This document shows positions 29,701 through 40,745 of a stretch of 64,000 bases of DNA, piece after piece. The DNA is from Tubulanus polymorphus (lineage: Eukaryota > Nemertea > Palaeonemertea > Tubulaniformes > Tubulanidae): contig NC_134026.1 in NCBI RefSeq assembly GCF_964204645.1, forward strand, positions 27,856,650 to 27,920,649. The letters run 5' to 3'. The notes beneath the pieces were generated by a model. That model saw only the letters and a list, made by a program, of their open reading frames with translations. It did not search any database and was not told where the DNA came from. Within the stretch, counting starts at the first letter, position 1; each line of letters opens with the position of its first letter. A program made the translations under genes and the position numbers.

Positions 29701-31907
29701 TATGTTTTCCAATTCATTCGTCGCGTGGCAAGAAAAAAAAAAAAGTCGGAAATGTCAAGTACACTGAGAAAACATTAGCTTACGAAGCATGCTGTAGTTA
29801 TTAATAAGTAAATATAGCTGAACGATAACACACCAGGATAAGCAAGAATCAATAAAAGACCGAAATCTTATGCACCGAATGGGCAGGTGATAAGCAGATA
29901 AGACTGTAGTAGACATCAAATGGCTTCATTAACTGAACGAGGTTCCGAAATCATGACTGATGTTTCCAAGGATTGGAGCTCGAAGGTCGAAGTGAAGACG
30001 TTGATAAGGCTCTTTATATTTTGTCAAAGTGGAGATTTTCTATAAAAGGTGATTGTCCAATATCTTCCGCTAAACTATCCCTTTGAAGGGTTTTATCCGT
30101 AAGACATGAAAAATAGTGGTAAGCCTGGCTCATCACAAGGTCGTTGTAATACTTCATCCACTCTTCAATCCGATTTAAAAAAAAAAAAGAAAATGCTCAT
30201 GAAGAATGTGATCAATATTCGTACTTCATCATATCCAGCAAAGCAAGATGAACAACTAGTATCGAGAAGAGATTTCGGGGCAATGTCTGAGATATGGATT
30301 TTAGGGAACGAAATACAACAAAACAGTCTGAGCCATCTTTTCAATAGGCACAAAATAAATGATAGAATTGATAGGCAATTTGGGATGTAGTCTAATGTTG
30401 GCGACTGTTTTCTGTGTAAGGGATAAGTCCAGTAAGCTGGCTGTCATATCAAAGTTGATGTATCGGAACCATTGTGTGACACAGCAGCAGATACTGAAAT
30501 TTTCCGAAAGTCTTTTTTCATCACTGGACATCATAAGTCTTTCAGTCAGCATTCCATCCCATCTACTGAGCTACTTGACCCAATCGTAGCGGCATTATCC
30601 TGCAACTCACGTATCAGGCATTATTATATGACAAGGCATTTCATTGTAGCCATGTAGTAAATTTGACTCTTCCGCGAGTGGTACAGAGTGATACAAATTG
30701 TACCACGCTACGTCATTTATTTCACTATCTGATTGCCGACTCTAATGCAACATACGCAGTCCAATTATTAGTTCTCTGAATGGGTAGAAAATCACGTTCG
30801 AAAAAAACCTAGCGATGAAACACAAGCGAGTTCTGTGAATTAATCACGAGACTTGGAAATTGATGGCTCCTTTCCATATAATAGCAGTAGGTTTCATTAT
30901 TGAGAAAGTTGAATGGCATCTCTTAACATGATACAAGAACTTTAGTTTCCATTTAGATGTAATAGTTTCACTTATGACTAACGCCGATGGGTTTTAAGGA
31001 CTTTTCTGCATTCATGGAGATCTTCGAATTTTAGTTTTCTGGAATATTGGAAAATTCATTCCGAAATCTTAAACTTTTCAGATAACGTATTATGTACCCG
31101 ATTGACGTCATCTCTAAAGAGAGGTTTTAGATAACCTCATAACTGGCCCGACCCGATCAATCATGTTCGGGGATAATTGTGATAAAATCATCGCTTATTG
31201 TTATGAAAAAATGTCAAAACGTTGAACATGAAAATTCTATTTACGAAATTCCCTGGTGGTGAAATTCAAGAAATCTCCATCAAACTTGAAAACAACTCAA
31301 CTGAGTTACAAGTCACCGATCAATAAACTTTGCGAACAGTTTTAATTATGAAAGCTCGCATTAATTGAATCATTATGAATATTACCCGTCAACCTGTCAG
31401 CTTGCAGTATGTTCAAATTGCATTTTAGCTAATGGATAAATCATAAATATCTGATATCCTCTTGAAGTAATCAATTTTTTCCATCACTAATTCGACGACT
31501 TTTCCATAAATTGCTTCATTAATACGACATTATATAATTTCAAATTCTATTACAGGCATAAATGAATGTTACATTCATTTAATGATTAGAAAAGGAACTC
31601 TAGAGCCTGATCTTTAACTTCGATATACAACTTATATCAAAAATTATATCTAGTTTGTATCAATTTTAGTCGGTAACCTGAAATCGATGAATCATGTTCA
31701 CTGAAACCATTTGCACGGAGTATGGAGGCACGTTACTGCTGTACTGCCTCCAGTGGTAGATTCTAGAAGCTGATCGGTACAGATCGAGAGCCATCTGGTA
31801 GAAGCACAAGGTACTGATATCGGAAGCTGCCGATACATCTGATGCCATCTATACGTCTATAAGTCATAAATGCGCATCTTCTTACATTATCTATCTGAAG
31901 TACATAC
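20771..31907. other. Non-coding AT-rich DNA, probably downstream intron of the SRRM-like gene
   Basis: No exon with convincing splice sites plus family content was found. I looked on the minus strand for the expected Ser/Arg/Lys-rich continuation of the SRRM-like protein and saw none. Open frames are short and overlap one another. A 90-codon minus frame at 23,607-23,879 has no recognisable motif. If the exon at 31,908-31,988 is joined to further exons, they lie here unseen or beyond position 1. Confidence 0.5.
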
Positions 31908-34900
31908 CTGTTTTGTGTGACTCTTTCTTTATCCATCAGCATTTTCCGGAATATAGCGACTTTCCTCAAAACCTCCTCGACACTACACCTGAAATAATCA
32001 AATCACAATGATGGTTATATAGCGCTTCGAATATATTTCAATAAATCAACTGCCTTAAAAATACAACAACTCAAAATGCAAATGATGAGAATCTTATATA
32101 ACATTATATAAGATTATTTTTCGCATTGTCTGGTGTCTATCATCTAAATATCAAATATAATTATCAAAATAAGCTGAAAATTATAGTTAATGAATTAATT
32201 GCTTCGAGGGGATACATAAAAAACAGCAATAATTAATGTATAGCTGCATTTACAGTACATTGGGTCAACCATATTGCTAGCTCTAATGAGAATGAATTGA
32301 TGTTTTTGATTGAGGAGACAACTACTCATCGCCGTGTCTTTAAGCATCACAGTAATCTTGATGGCAAATAGAGCTCTGCAGTGAAATCAGATATAAGGTG
32401 TGACGTGACTTGCACGGAAAGCCACAGGGTATAGTCAAATGCCTGATTGACAAATTTATATCAGCGAGTCTTCAAAATTGCCTGAAACAACTAATGCCAC
32501 AAAGCTGTATGATATATTCGGTTCAATAATTTACCAGGGCTTAAAAACGCATTAGCTAAAAAGGTCCGCAGACAGCTTTTCAAAAATGTGAACTAGAAAT
32601 CTCCACAGACAAACTGTCTGACTAATAAAACCATTGAATGATGCTTTTATCTCTCACAGTTACCACTTCATTAGACAGTTCAGTCATTATTTCAAGTGCA
32701 TATGGCATAAAATATGGACATGCACGATGTAATTTTATAGGATTCTGAAGCCGACTGATTATCCCTAAGACAATCATCTCAGATCGTTTTACAGCCCCGG
32801 ATTAATCATAACAACCGATATATCGCAATAGCAAATAAGCCATAAATCTTCTCTTCGCGCAATTTCAGCGAAATTGACAAATAACATCATTTCCAACGAA
32901 TGACAAATGTTTGTTCATCTTCCGAGCGAATTTAAGATGAAATAATGCTTTAACTGACCAACCACTGGGACTTAAATATACAACGTTATTCATTGACAAA
33001 ATATTCTCTTTTGATCATGCGCGTAGTGTAAGATGGGAAAACATGAAAAATTGATCGAGTTGCAAAGGATAGCCTCGACATGCGAGAATCTAATTAACTG
33101 CTAAGTCTATTCCGCTTCATCAAAGTCCAATGAAAATACATCATGACTTAGGAATAACACGTGGCTTAAACTGATAATCTATATTCCATGAATGGTAAAT
33201 TTGTAATACCAGCTGCGGCGAAAAGCGATTCTCCAGTGGGAGGATTAATGTTTTAGAAAAAATATATTAGATGACAACAGAAAGATCTAATAGAAAGAGT
33301 TGATGTGAACTGAGAACATGACAACATTATGATGAGATGAGGAAGATTCGTGATCTAAGAATGGAAACCATGAATTATTCATGTAACTTTCAAAATGTAC
33401 ATCTGCTCAGTACTAGAGAGTTAATAGAGAAGTGAACAGTTCCGAATAGATCTGTAGCAATTAACCCTACAGCATCGAAGCCACATCTCAGACACTGATG
33501 TCTACTAAGTCACTCTAATGCTATACAAATAGCTTCACCTTTGACACGGCAATTTCACATTCAGCAGAACAGTAAGAATTCTACTGATCGATTGAGGACC
33601 GAGTGGTAATTGGGCTGACAAGAGCTGCTGCTGCTGCTGCTGCTGCTCTGGTCAGAATGAAGTGTTATTCATGGATCACTGTACATACTTAGATCTCAGA
33701 CGAGAGAGAAACACTAAATATATGAAGCCTCTGAATCCATTTAGGCAATGATGAATGTTGCTTCGTATAACCTTCCAAGGCTAATTCCATTTAATAATCA
33801 GCGGACTGTGAATCGATGAGGCTTCACCGACCATATATACACAGGTAATGGCCAGATGGTTTATCAGTGTTAATATTGACAAATATCTTTCTGCACCATG
33901 TTTGGTATTAGTGGCTGCTTCCTCATCCATCGATACCGAACATTAACGGTCGTAATCAGTGCACTCGTATGTATTCCTTTAGAAACATTCTATTCATGAT
34001 TTTGTCTGATGGTTTAATGATTTGGGGTTTTCTTTTTTCAAGTTTATAATTTTTCCATAAATTTTCATCGTGATAATTAACGTCTACTAAAACATTCGTG
34101 CATGAATGGATTCACATCGCGAAACAGACCTGACACATATAGAAACAGAGAGACAAAAGAAATAATGCCTTTTTCTGTTCATCAAAAATAGATAAATATC
34201 AGTGAAAATTCCATTGAAAAATGGTAGCAATGCTTAAGTATTGTACAGAATATAAAAGAAGCCACAGAATATGTATATTTTTCCTTTTTCAGTTTTTCCT
34301 AAATGATAACTTTCTTGCTGGAAGGGTTGCCCTTATTGCCGTCAAAATGGCTCTGATATATTAGAAGGGCACGTAATCTTGAGATGATTCAAACAAAAGT
34401 GTCGCCATGACTGGTCAACATATCTGAATGGTCACCAGCTAACTGGGCACCACACTGACCAAGGTGTCACAATAATAAAGACTTCCAAACTCTGTAACAC
34501 AGTGATCCAGCGGTTTAGTGGTTAGCACACTGGTTGACCCAGCGCTAGACCCAGGAGGTTCAAACCCTGGATGGGGCTAGGTAATACAACGCATCTGTTG
34601 GACACTTTTTAATGACAATTACATCAAACAACAAATAAAACTAACCAAAATATATTTTTTCTCTGTTAGGAATCTTATTTTGAAACTTTTTTAATCTCAT
34701 TTTCTTGTTTTACCTAGAAGCTGCTTTTTAAGTGAAAAACCTTCAGAATAAAAGAACTGCTTTTGGAAATTTCTGGCTATGGGCTTGTTGAAAACTATTT
34801 TCCAATCTTTTTGGAAATTGTTGTAAAATCTTCCTGAGAATTCAATGCCAAATTCTTCACATTCTCCACAGACCATTTGGAACAGTAGAGAAAACAGTAG

Positions 34901-35843
34901 CAACAAACTAAAGACATTGTCTGAGAAATTCCACAAACGGTACAAATACAAACTCAAACCAGCGAAATAGTGATAATTATTGGTTTTTCATCGCAATGAA
35001 ATGGAAAGATAAAAGGCTTAAATTTCAAATCAAAAAGTGGACTTCTAACGGCATTCTCATCATACGACATGAAATAATACACACAGTGAGTTCTTATTAT
35101 TAGAGATACAAGATGTATGGTATTTACTGTAATAGTAGTATAATACCACAGGCAAATACCACTCAAATATCACTCAATATTCAAATACAACTTTGATATC
35201 TGAAATCATGTTCAGTAGTGGAGAAATACCATCAGATTCAAAATCAGGAAAATACAAGAAGAATCTAGTATTTATTGATGAGTAACAATGTTTCAAGTTA
35301 GACTTAGAGGTAAAACATTGATAGACACCAGATTTTTTATTGATGATTGTATAAAATCTAATCATCGAAAACAGTAAACGCTATGAAAAATGTCGAACAT
35401 GATCAATAAACTCGAAATCAAATAAAAACCATACATTTTACACGTGTTATTGCAGCTTTTCCTGGTCAGATCGCAAACATTCAACGTTGCGTGCTTTGAA
35501 GAATTTTCATGAGAGGATGGCAGAAAACAGACGTATAGATTTACGAACAAACACGAACCAACCAGAACTCCAACTCACCAAACCAAAAACCAACCAGAAC
35601 TGATCCGAGTTCTTTAAGGACTTACCCTTGTTCTTCCATGAGCGCCTTCATTTCCATACACTTCATTTCGACTTGTCGGTCCATATCAATGGATTGTTCC
35701 GTAGGCAATTTTGTCGGTGGTGAAGATGGTTGTCTTTTTAAATCGGAGGTGGCATGCTTAAATAAGCTACCACCATTCACAGTGCCATTACCATTAGTAT
35801 TATGCTGTATTGACGACGCTTGAGAGAAAATGCCATCATACAT
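31908..35843 (-). CDS. SRRM2/3/4-family splicing factor, N-terminal cwf21 domain (partial gene)
   Basis: Two minus-strand coding exons are visible. Exon A runs 35,843 down to 35,626, after an acceptor at 35,863, and ends at a GTAAGT donor in phase 2. Exon B runs 31,988 to 31,908, between a TTATTTCAG acceptor and a GTATGT donor, also leaving phase 2. The joined frame begins MYDGI, like the MYNGI start of vertebrate SRRM2. It then has a Ser/Asn-rich stretch, then VEMKCMEMKALMEEQG and VEEVLRKVAIFRKMLMDKE, which match the cwf21 helical pair of SRRM2 and especially SRRM3 (ELKCMELQEMMEEQG). Known family members are spliceosomal SR-related proteins; cwf21 contacts the active spliceosome, and the animal SRRM2/3/4 gene gave rise to neural microexon regulators. 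About 98 residues are visible. The Arg/Ser-rich remainder is missing from the window or not recognisable. The SWAP/CID protein U2SURP also has cwf21, but its sequence fits less well. Confidence 0.82.
32090..32115. repeat. Perfect AT-rich palindrome, 12-bp arms
   Basis: AATCTTATATAA and its exact reverse complement are separated by two bases (CA). It may be a chance palindrome in AT-rich DNA or a short hairpin in the intron RNA. Confidence 0.6.
33624..33647. repeat. GCT trinucleotide microsatellite, eight copies
   Basis: Eight perfect GCT units. On the minus strand this is a CAG repeat within an open frame of about 40 codons (Gln run, then LLSAQLPLG) followed by CAAAG|GTGAAG, a fair splice donor. 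It lies inside the SRRM-like intron. The upstream acceptor is weak, so I annotate only the repeat. Confidence 0.85.
34500..34625 (+). mobile_element. tRNA-derived SINE fragment
   Basis: The head carries an A-box-like TAGTGGTTAGCACACTGG and, about 30 bases later, a canonical B box GGTTCAAACCC. This is the internal RNA polymerase III promoter layout of a tRNA. The acceptor and T stems do not pair well enough for a working tRNA, and unrelated sequence follows (GGTAATACAACGC, then A/T-rich). It is therefore read as a SINE head with a short body. Confidence 0.65.
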
Positions 35844-35911
35844 AATGCTACCTGGACAAAATCTAAAAATACACAAAAATATAGACTGCTAAAGTTTCTG
35901 TATACGTACAT

Positions 35912-35936
35912 GTATATATATATATATATATATATA
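35912..35936. repeat. TA dinucleotide microsatellite
   Basis: An uninterrupted TA run of about 12 units, some 50 bp upstream (minus-strand sense) of the SRRM-like cwf21 exon acceptor. Confidence 0.8.
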
Positions 35937-36093
35937 GATACCTTCAGCAGGAAATTGGCGAAAGAAAAATGTCAGCAACAAATAATCAATTCAACAAGTT
36001 TTTATTAAGTAGAAATTGTTGATAGAAAAAAAGAGTACGGCTTCTTTAGCTAAATTATTCGTTTTAAACTTCTAGTGTTTTTATTTCCACTAC

Positions 36094-36261
36094 TGGGGTG
36101 GGCGCAGAAAAAGCCTGTTAACCTAACCGTGGTTAGTGGCTAATCTGTGGTTAAGCTAACCAGTGGTTAGCCAACAGCGTTTTCTTGCACCCATTTATAC
36201 CTAACCACAGTTTACAAACCACGGTGAGCGCTAACAGTTTTTTCCTACGCCTGCCCCTGAT
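36094..36261. mobile_element. Palindromic MITE with about 26-bp terminal inverted repeats
   Basis: The left end GGGGTGGGCGCAGAAAAAGC continues into CTGTTA. The reverse complement of the right end is GGGGCAGGCGTAGGAAAAAA, then CTGTTA. The interior is itself full of mirrored TAACC and GGTTA blocks (CTAACCGTGGTTAG, CCTAACCACAG, AACCACGGT), so the roughly 165-bp unit can fold almost end to end. No open frame fits. The superfamily is uncertain: TA flanks both ends loosely, and I cannot define the duplication. Confidence 0.65.
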
Positions 36262-36458
36262 ATTTTACTTCAAAGCTCCAATTTCCAGGTGTGATTCAAA
36301 ATCTTGATATCATGGAGGTTAGTATTAACAGGATGTGATCAGGCACTCATCTAACATTCCACATAAATTGGACAGCAATCAGGGATGGTTGTCACAATCA
36401 GTTACTTTTGCATCAAGAGACTGCCACACAGTCCAAAAACCACGAGTATAGTCCACAG

Positions 36459-36750
36459 CAGGGGTGGATCTAGGAATTGATAACCGGGAATTTAGAGTAA
36501 GGTGCTTAAAATTCCTGGGCTTAGTCGTATACAATACATACATAATAAATGAACAGCGAGCGCCTTAGAGGGGTTAGAAAAAATAGAAAATTTAGAAAAA
36601 GATCATCTTTCTGACCATAAAAGTGATTCTAACACAAAATGACCGGCAATAATTTCTGGCTATGTTGTGAGAATGTTATCTTGGCTAAAGATAGGAGGGG
36701 CCGACCCTCTGGGTCCTTCTTACTCCGGTCCTGGTCAATAATTTTGAGTC
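36459..36750. mobile_element. hAT-like element remnant
   Basis: Position 36,459 begins CAGGGGTGGATCTAGG, which resembles the CAGGGGCGGATC ends typical of many hAT elements. Near 36,696-36,720 a GGGGCCGACCCTCTGGGTCC block looks like the pyrimidine-rich inner part of the opposite end, but the terminal CAGGGG motif is not found there. The element is probably truncated, and the right boundary is approximate. Confidence 0.4.
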
Positions 36751-37689
36751 GTAAATTAATCAACTATTTTCAGATACTAGGGTTTACAAACTCTGAAGAT
36801 TTCTTGAATCAACTACGATATAAGTAAACCAGAATACATGACATAACCACAAGGCAAAAGTAAACACACTGTGATTTCCCGCAGTTACTTTGATTAATTA
36901 ACGAAAGTACATATACAATCATCAGTCACGTATATCGAAGAGTTGCGGAGAGCCGCAAAACATGAATGTGTGACTGCACAGTAATATCAATAGCTGATAA
37001 ATCAGCAGAATAATCCTGTGATGCTGTAATACTGTACTAATAATCTCGTATGTATTTTCAGCTATAAGCGAATGTTATCTTAATTCATTGCGAAAGATTT
37101 GGCCCAGAAACTTTCTACAAATTACGCTTGGAATACAGGGAGACATCCATGCGTTATTTGAGAGGTAGAGTAATTGGGAAATATTCTGAACTTATCGGAG
37201 GACATGATCGCAAGACGACACCGGTGCCTTATACTCAAAGGTCATTGACATTAACAATATTTTCCCTCATCTCGGAAACTGTAGCGATGAAATTGAATCA
37301 ATGTTGCAGAAAGAACAGTAGTATATCCTCGCAGAGGAATCATTAGATTATGCTTCATACGCATAGCTAGCAGTGAGGGTAGGACAAAAATAATTCGCGA
37401 CACAAGAGTATCAATGACATTCTATTCAAAACACAGAGGTGAATCGAAATGGTTTTTAAGAAATAAAACTACATAAGCTGAGCTGTGCTATGAGTATCAA
37501 AGGCAAAAGTGGATTAATGGCTGAAAGATGTAGAGAATTACAATGCATAGATGTGGAGTAATCATTACAGTCTAAGATTACTCGATAAGTCTATCGTTAT
37601 TTACCAAACTATGGGCTTAAGAGTCCTTGACCAAACTGATGTGAGAAAATTCCATCATCATCTTATAGGGATGCAATCACAGATATGAT

Positions 37690-37855
37690 TTGACTGGGCC
37701 AAACCGTCACAGGCTAAATGAGGCACAACCAAAAACGTTGGTCCCGGCACGGGTCAAATTAATCGGTGAACACGCTTTCTAATTACGCATGGGCCAAATT
37801 CGACTCAGGCCTGGTTCAGGCCAGTTTGACTCGAGCCAAATCATGATCGCAACTC
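37690..37855. repeat. Unclassified repeat-like stretch rich in GGGCCAAA and CAGGCC motifs
   Basis: The segment alternates GGGCCAAA, GGGTCAAA, CAGGCCTGG and GAGCCAAATC, and has higher GC than its surroundings. It resembles part of the stretch at 50.85-51.08 kb (TTGGCCCA, CCAAATCA, GTTCACAC). It may be a diverged copy of the same small transposon. No clear ends. Confidence 0.3.
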
Positions 37856-40440
37856 TATATTGACTGTATCTTTACACGAAAGGTGATACAGACATCATAT
37901 CACTCGGCGAAAATGAAAAGAACGGTGGTCATTCATTGTAACCGAAGACGACACCAAGAAATATGTCAAGACGACACATCTCCATCGAGACAATAGCGAA
38001 ATAAAGCACTGAAACTTAATTAGGTTTTCAGGAAATCAACACAGCTGTGGCTGGGTTATAAATGTGACTGAAATTACTAATGTAATCAGCTGCAGGCAAA
38101 TTGACTTTTATGAAAGAAAGAATTCAAGCATATTTCATTATTATGGATATCATCAGCAAAGCGCCGAAAGACCATTACTCTGTGACTGTTCTTGCAGCGC
38201 TGTAGCTTAATTTCATAATACATCAAGAATTTCAGTTGAAAATGAAAAACGCTCCTATTTGAAAAGTTTGGGATTATGAATTATACATGGCGCACGCGAC
38301 TCTGCACAAGATTTATTGGCTAAACCTGAAGGCATTCAATTGAATAAACTTTTAATTATTGATCATACGAACAGCCATACTTTGCATTCTCTTGTAAATC
38401 CTATGAATTAGTAATCAGCGAAATGAAATAGAGGGAAATATCAGTGAATTGGAGTAACGTTATACTTTGACATTCCCAAGGGATGGAATACAACGCTACA
38501 GCATAAAGTATTCAAGGAATACCATTAATCCGAAGACTTTCCGACTTTCTACGATTTACAGATTATATACGTTTTGGGTGACAGAAAAACCAAGGCTAGA
38601 AAAAGTCCCAGAAAAACTTAGACTAAAATTCACGTAGGCCTAACACCATTGATCGCATCTTTTCAATGACATGTCCGTAAATTGAAGTAAGAAGAGAATT
38701 TCGTGCAACTGCAACCTGCAACCGGAAGACAAGAATATTGATGGTAAGTCATTAGAAAATGGTATCAGTGATTTGGAGACTAAGCCACTTTATTTCCATC
38801 TCACATCCCCGGCAAATCAGATACAAAGTCAAGCCACATGAAGCATTGATCGGGTGTGGTAGAGATATGCTTGATTGCGGGATTAACATTTAATCCACAA
38901 AGATTAAAACTATTCCCACAGTTAATCAAAGAATGCGAATGTGAAAGCCTGTATTAGACAGCTAGTCCAGTCAACTACACTTCCAGCGGCCCTAGTGCGA
39001 CAATCATAATACAAACACTAATCTAATCATAAAGCATACCTCCAAGCATCAATTACCATGATTATCAAATTTTCATTTTCACTGTCTGAGTACAGCACCC
39101 TTGCCTAGAAGTCAACACTTCAGACATAATCTACTTTTTTTTAATTCATCAATTTCAATGGCTATAAGCTATTAAATCATAGTACAATGTAATTTGCGTG
39201 CATGAATGTAATTGAAATATTTTTCTGAAGACTTTTTGAAGAGTGATCCAGAAATCTTGCTAAAATAGAATACACTATCCGCCTTAAGACAATAAGCTCA
39301 ACTCAATGTCTGACCCGCTGCCCAAAATCAATAACCATTTGATATTCTATCAGGGAGAAAAGAGAGAAACGCAATTTATCATATGAAAATCAATTGTTCC
39401 TAACTCTATATACAAAAAGAAAGATGAAAATGCAAACAAGTGCAAATTACTTATAAAAGCATCATGTAAAGGTTGTGGAAGTGCAATTCTAAAAATTCAG
39501 CATTCTTTTAGAAGGAATATCAATTCTACACATTTTCAATTTCAAACATCTTAAATATTATTGCCTTACTGAGCTGAAGCCATACATAGGCATAATTATA
39601 TTCCAAAAGAGGCTCGCTAGTGTTCGAGACAAAATTCGATCATTGGATTTTCAGCGTCATAAAAGTGTAGTTTCCAGATAGTTTGCTGATGATACGGATA
39701 AGAAGGATGACAGTCAATTGATGTTGTAAATGTATTTCTTTATAAGGAAGCAGTAGTAAATCAATGAAAGCAGTCAAAGGATTTAAACATTGGTACACAG
39801 ACAAAGACCACTGGGGTTGTAATCACTGGTCGGAGTTCAATAACAGCGAAGTGAGCAAGGATTCTTCATCTCGCAATACAATACGGCAAACCCGAGTTCA
39901 GTTCTGAGCGCCATATATAACGAATTCAATACCGACAGAATACTGGAAAATTACATTATCACCCTTCTATTGATTCCATCTTATGTTTATTTGACAAATG
40001 AGACGGGGATCTTCTCATAGCAGTAGAACAGTCACTATAGTTACCAATAGTAGAAGAGAATGCTCAAGAAGAAAAACCTTGAATTCGTTGTGGCAAATTA
40101 TTTATGTAAGTCCATATTCGTTGAAAATTCTTTTTATTATTCACATCGAATTGCGAAAAATCTATAGGTAATGAATCGTTGTCGCAACAATTCATATGAT
40201 ATACCAATTTGAATATGCCTAAAGTATATCGCGGAGTGAAAGTGGCTTCTGACATTTCAGTTGAGCGCAATTGAATTTATCGTAAGGGAGCATGTTGACT
40301 TGACAGTCTGATCTAGCAGCAAAACCATTTGATGATCGCGCGGATAAAACCTGAAAAAGCTTTCTGCGGCAATTCAATAAACAAAACGACAATGTATCAT
40401 TTACTCTTTGAGGAAATTATTTGCCACATAGTTTAAAAAT

Positions 40441-40745
40441 ACCCCATCAAATAATAGTGAGGCCACTTTTCGCCAATTTACGGATTCCCTGAATTTTTCC
40501 TGATTTTTTCCACGTCATAACACAAAATTCCCTGAGTAAATTTTAGCAGTTTCTTGGTTTAGAATGTTTACAATTTATTAATTTTTTTATGAATTACGTA
40601 GTGATAAAGTCAATAACGGTCAATGACTGGTCAATAACGAATCCAAATTACGTGAGTTTTTCAGGTTCTTCGCGAAATAAGTCAAATTCCCTTTGTATTC
40701 CCAGATTTTTCTGATGCCCTGAGTTTTCCAGGTCAGTGACCACCC
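40441..40745. repeat. TTCCCTGA-rich dispersed repeat, copy 1
   Basis: The stretch has multiple AATTCCCTGA or TTTCCCTGA units with CCAGATTTTTC and TTTTCCAGGTCAGTGACCAC near its right end, and GTGAGGCCACTTTT near its left. The latter two are roughly mirrored. The same phrase recurs at 43.5-43.7 kb. This composition is typical of a widespread class of invertebrate DNA-transposon remnants. Confidence 0.5.

Larger units (their letters stand above)
31989..35625 (-). other. Intron between the two SRRM-like cwf21 exons
   Basis: About 3.6 kb of non-coding DNA, bounded by good donor and acceptor sites on the minus strand. It contains a perfect AT-rich palindrome at 32,090, a GCT8 repeat at 33,624 and a tRNA-derived SINE at about 34,500. 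No further constitutive exon is needed, because the phases of the flanking exons join directly. Confidence 0.75.

Noticed and set aside
30106-30657. Overlapping frames on both strands around 30.1-30.6 kb
   Set aside because: Several frames are open simultaneously, one passing through a long A tract; no domain pattern.
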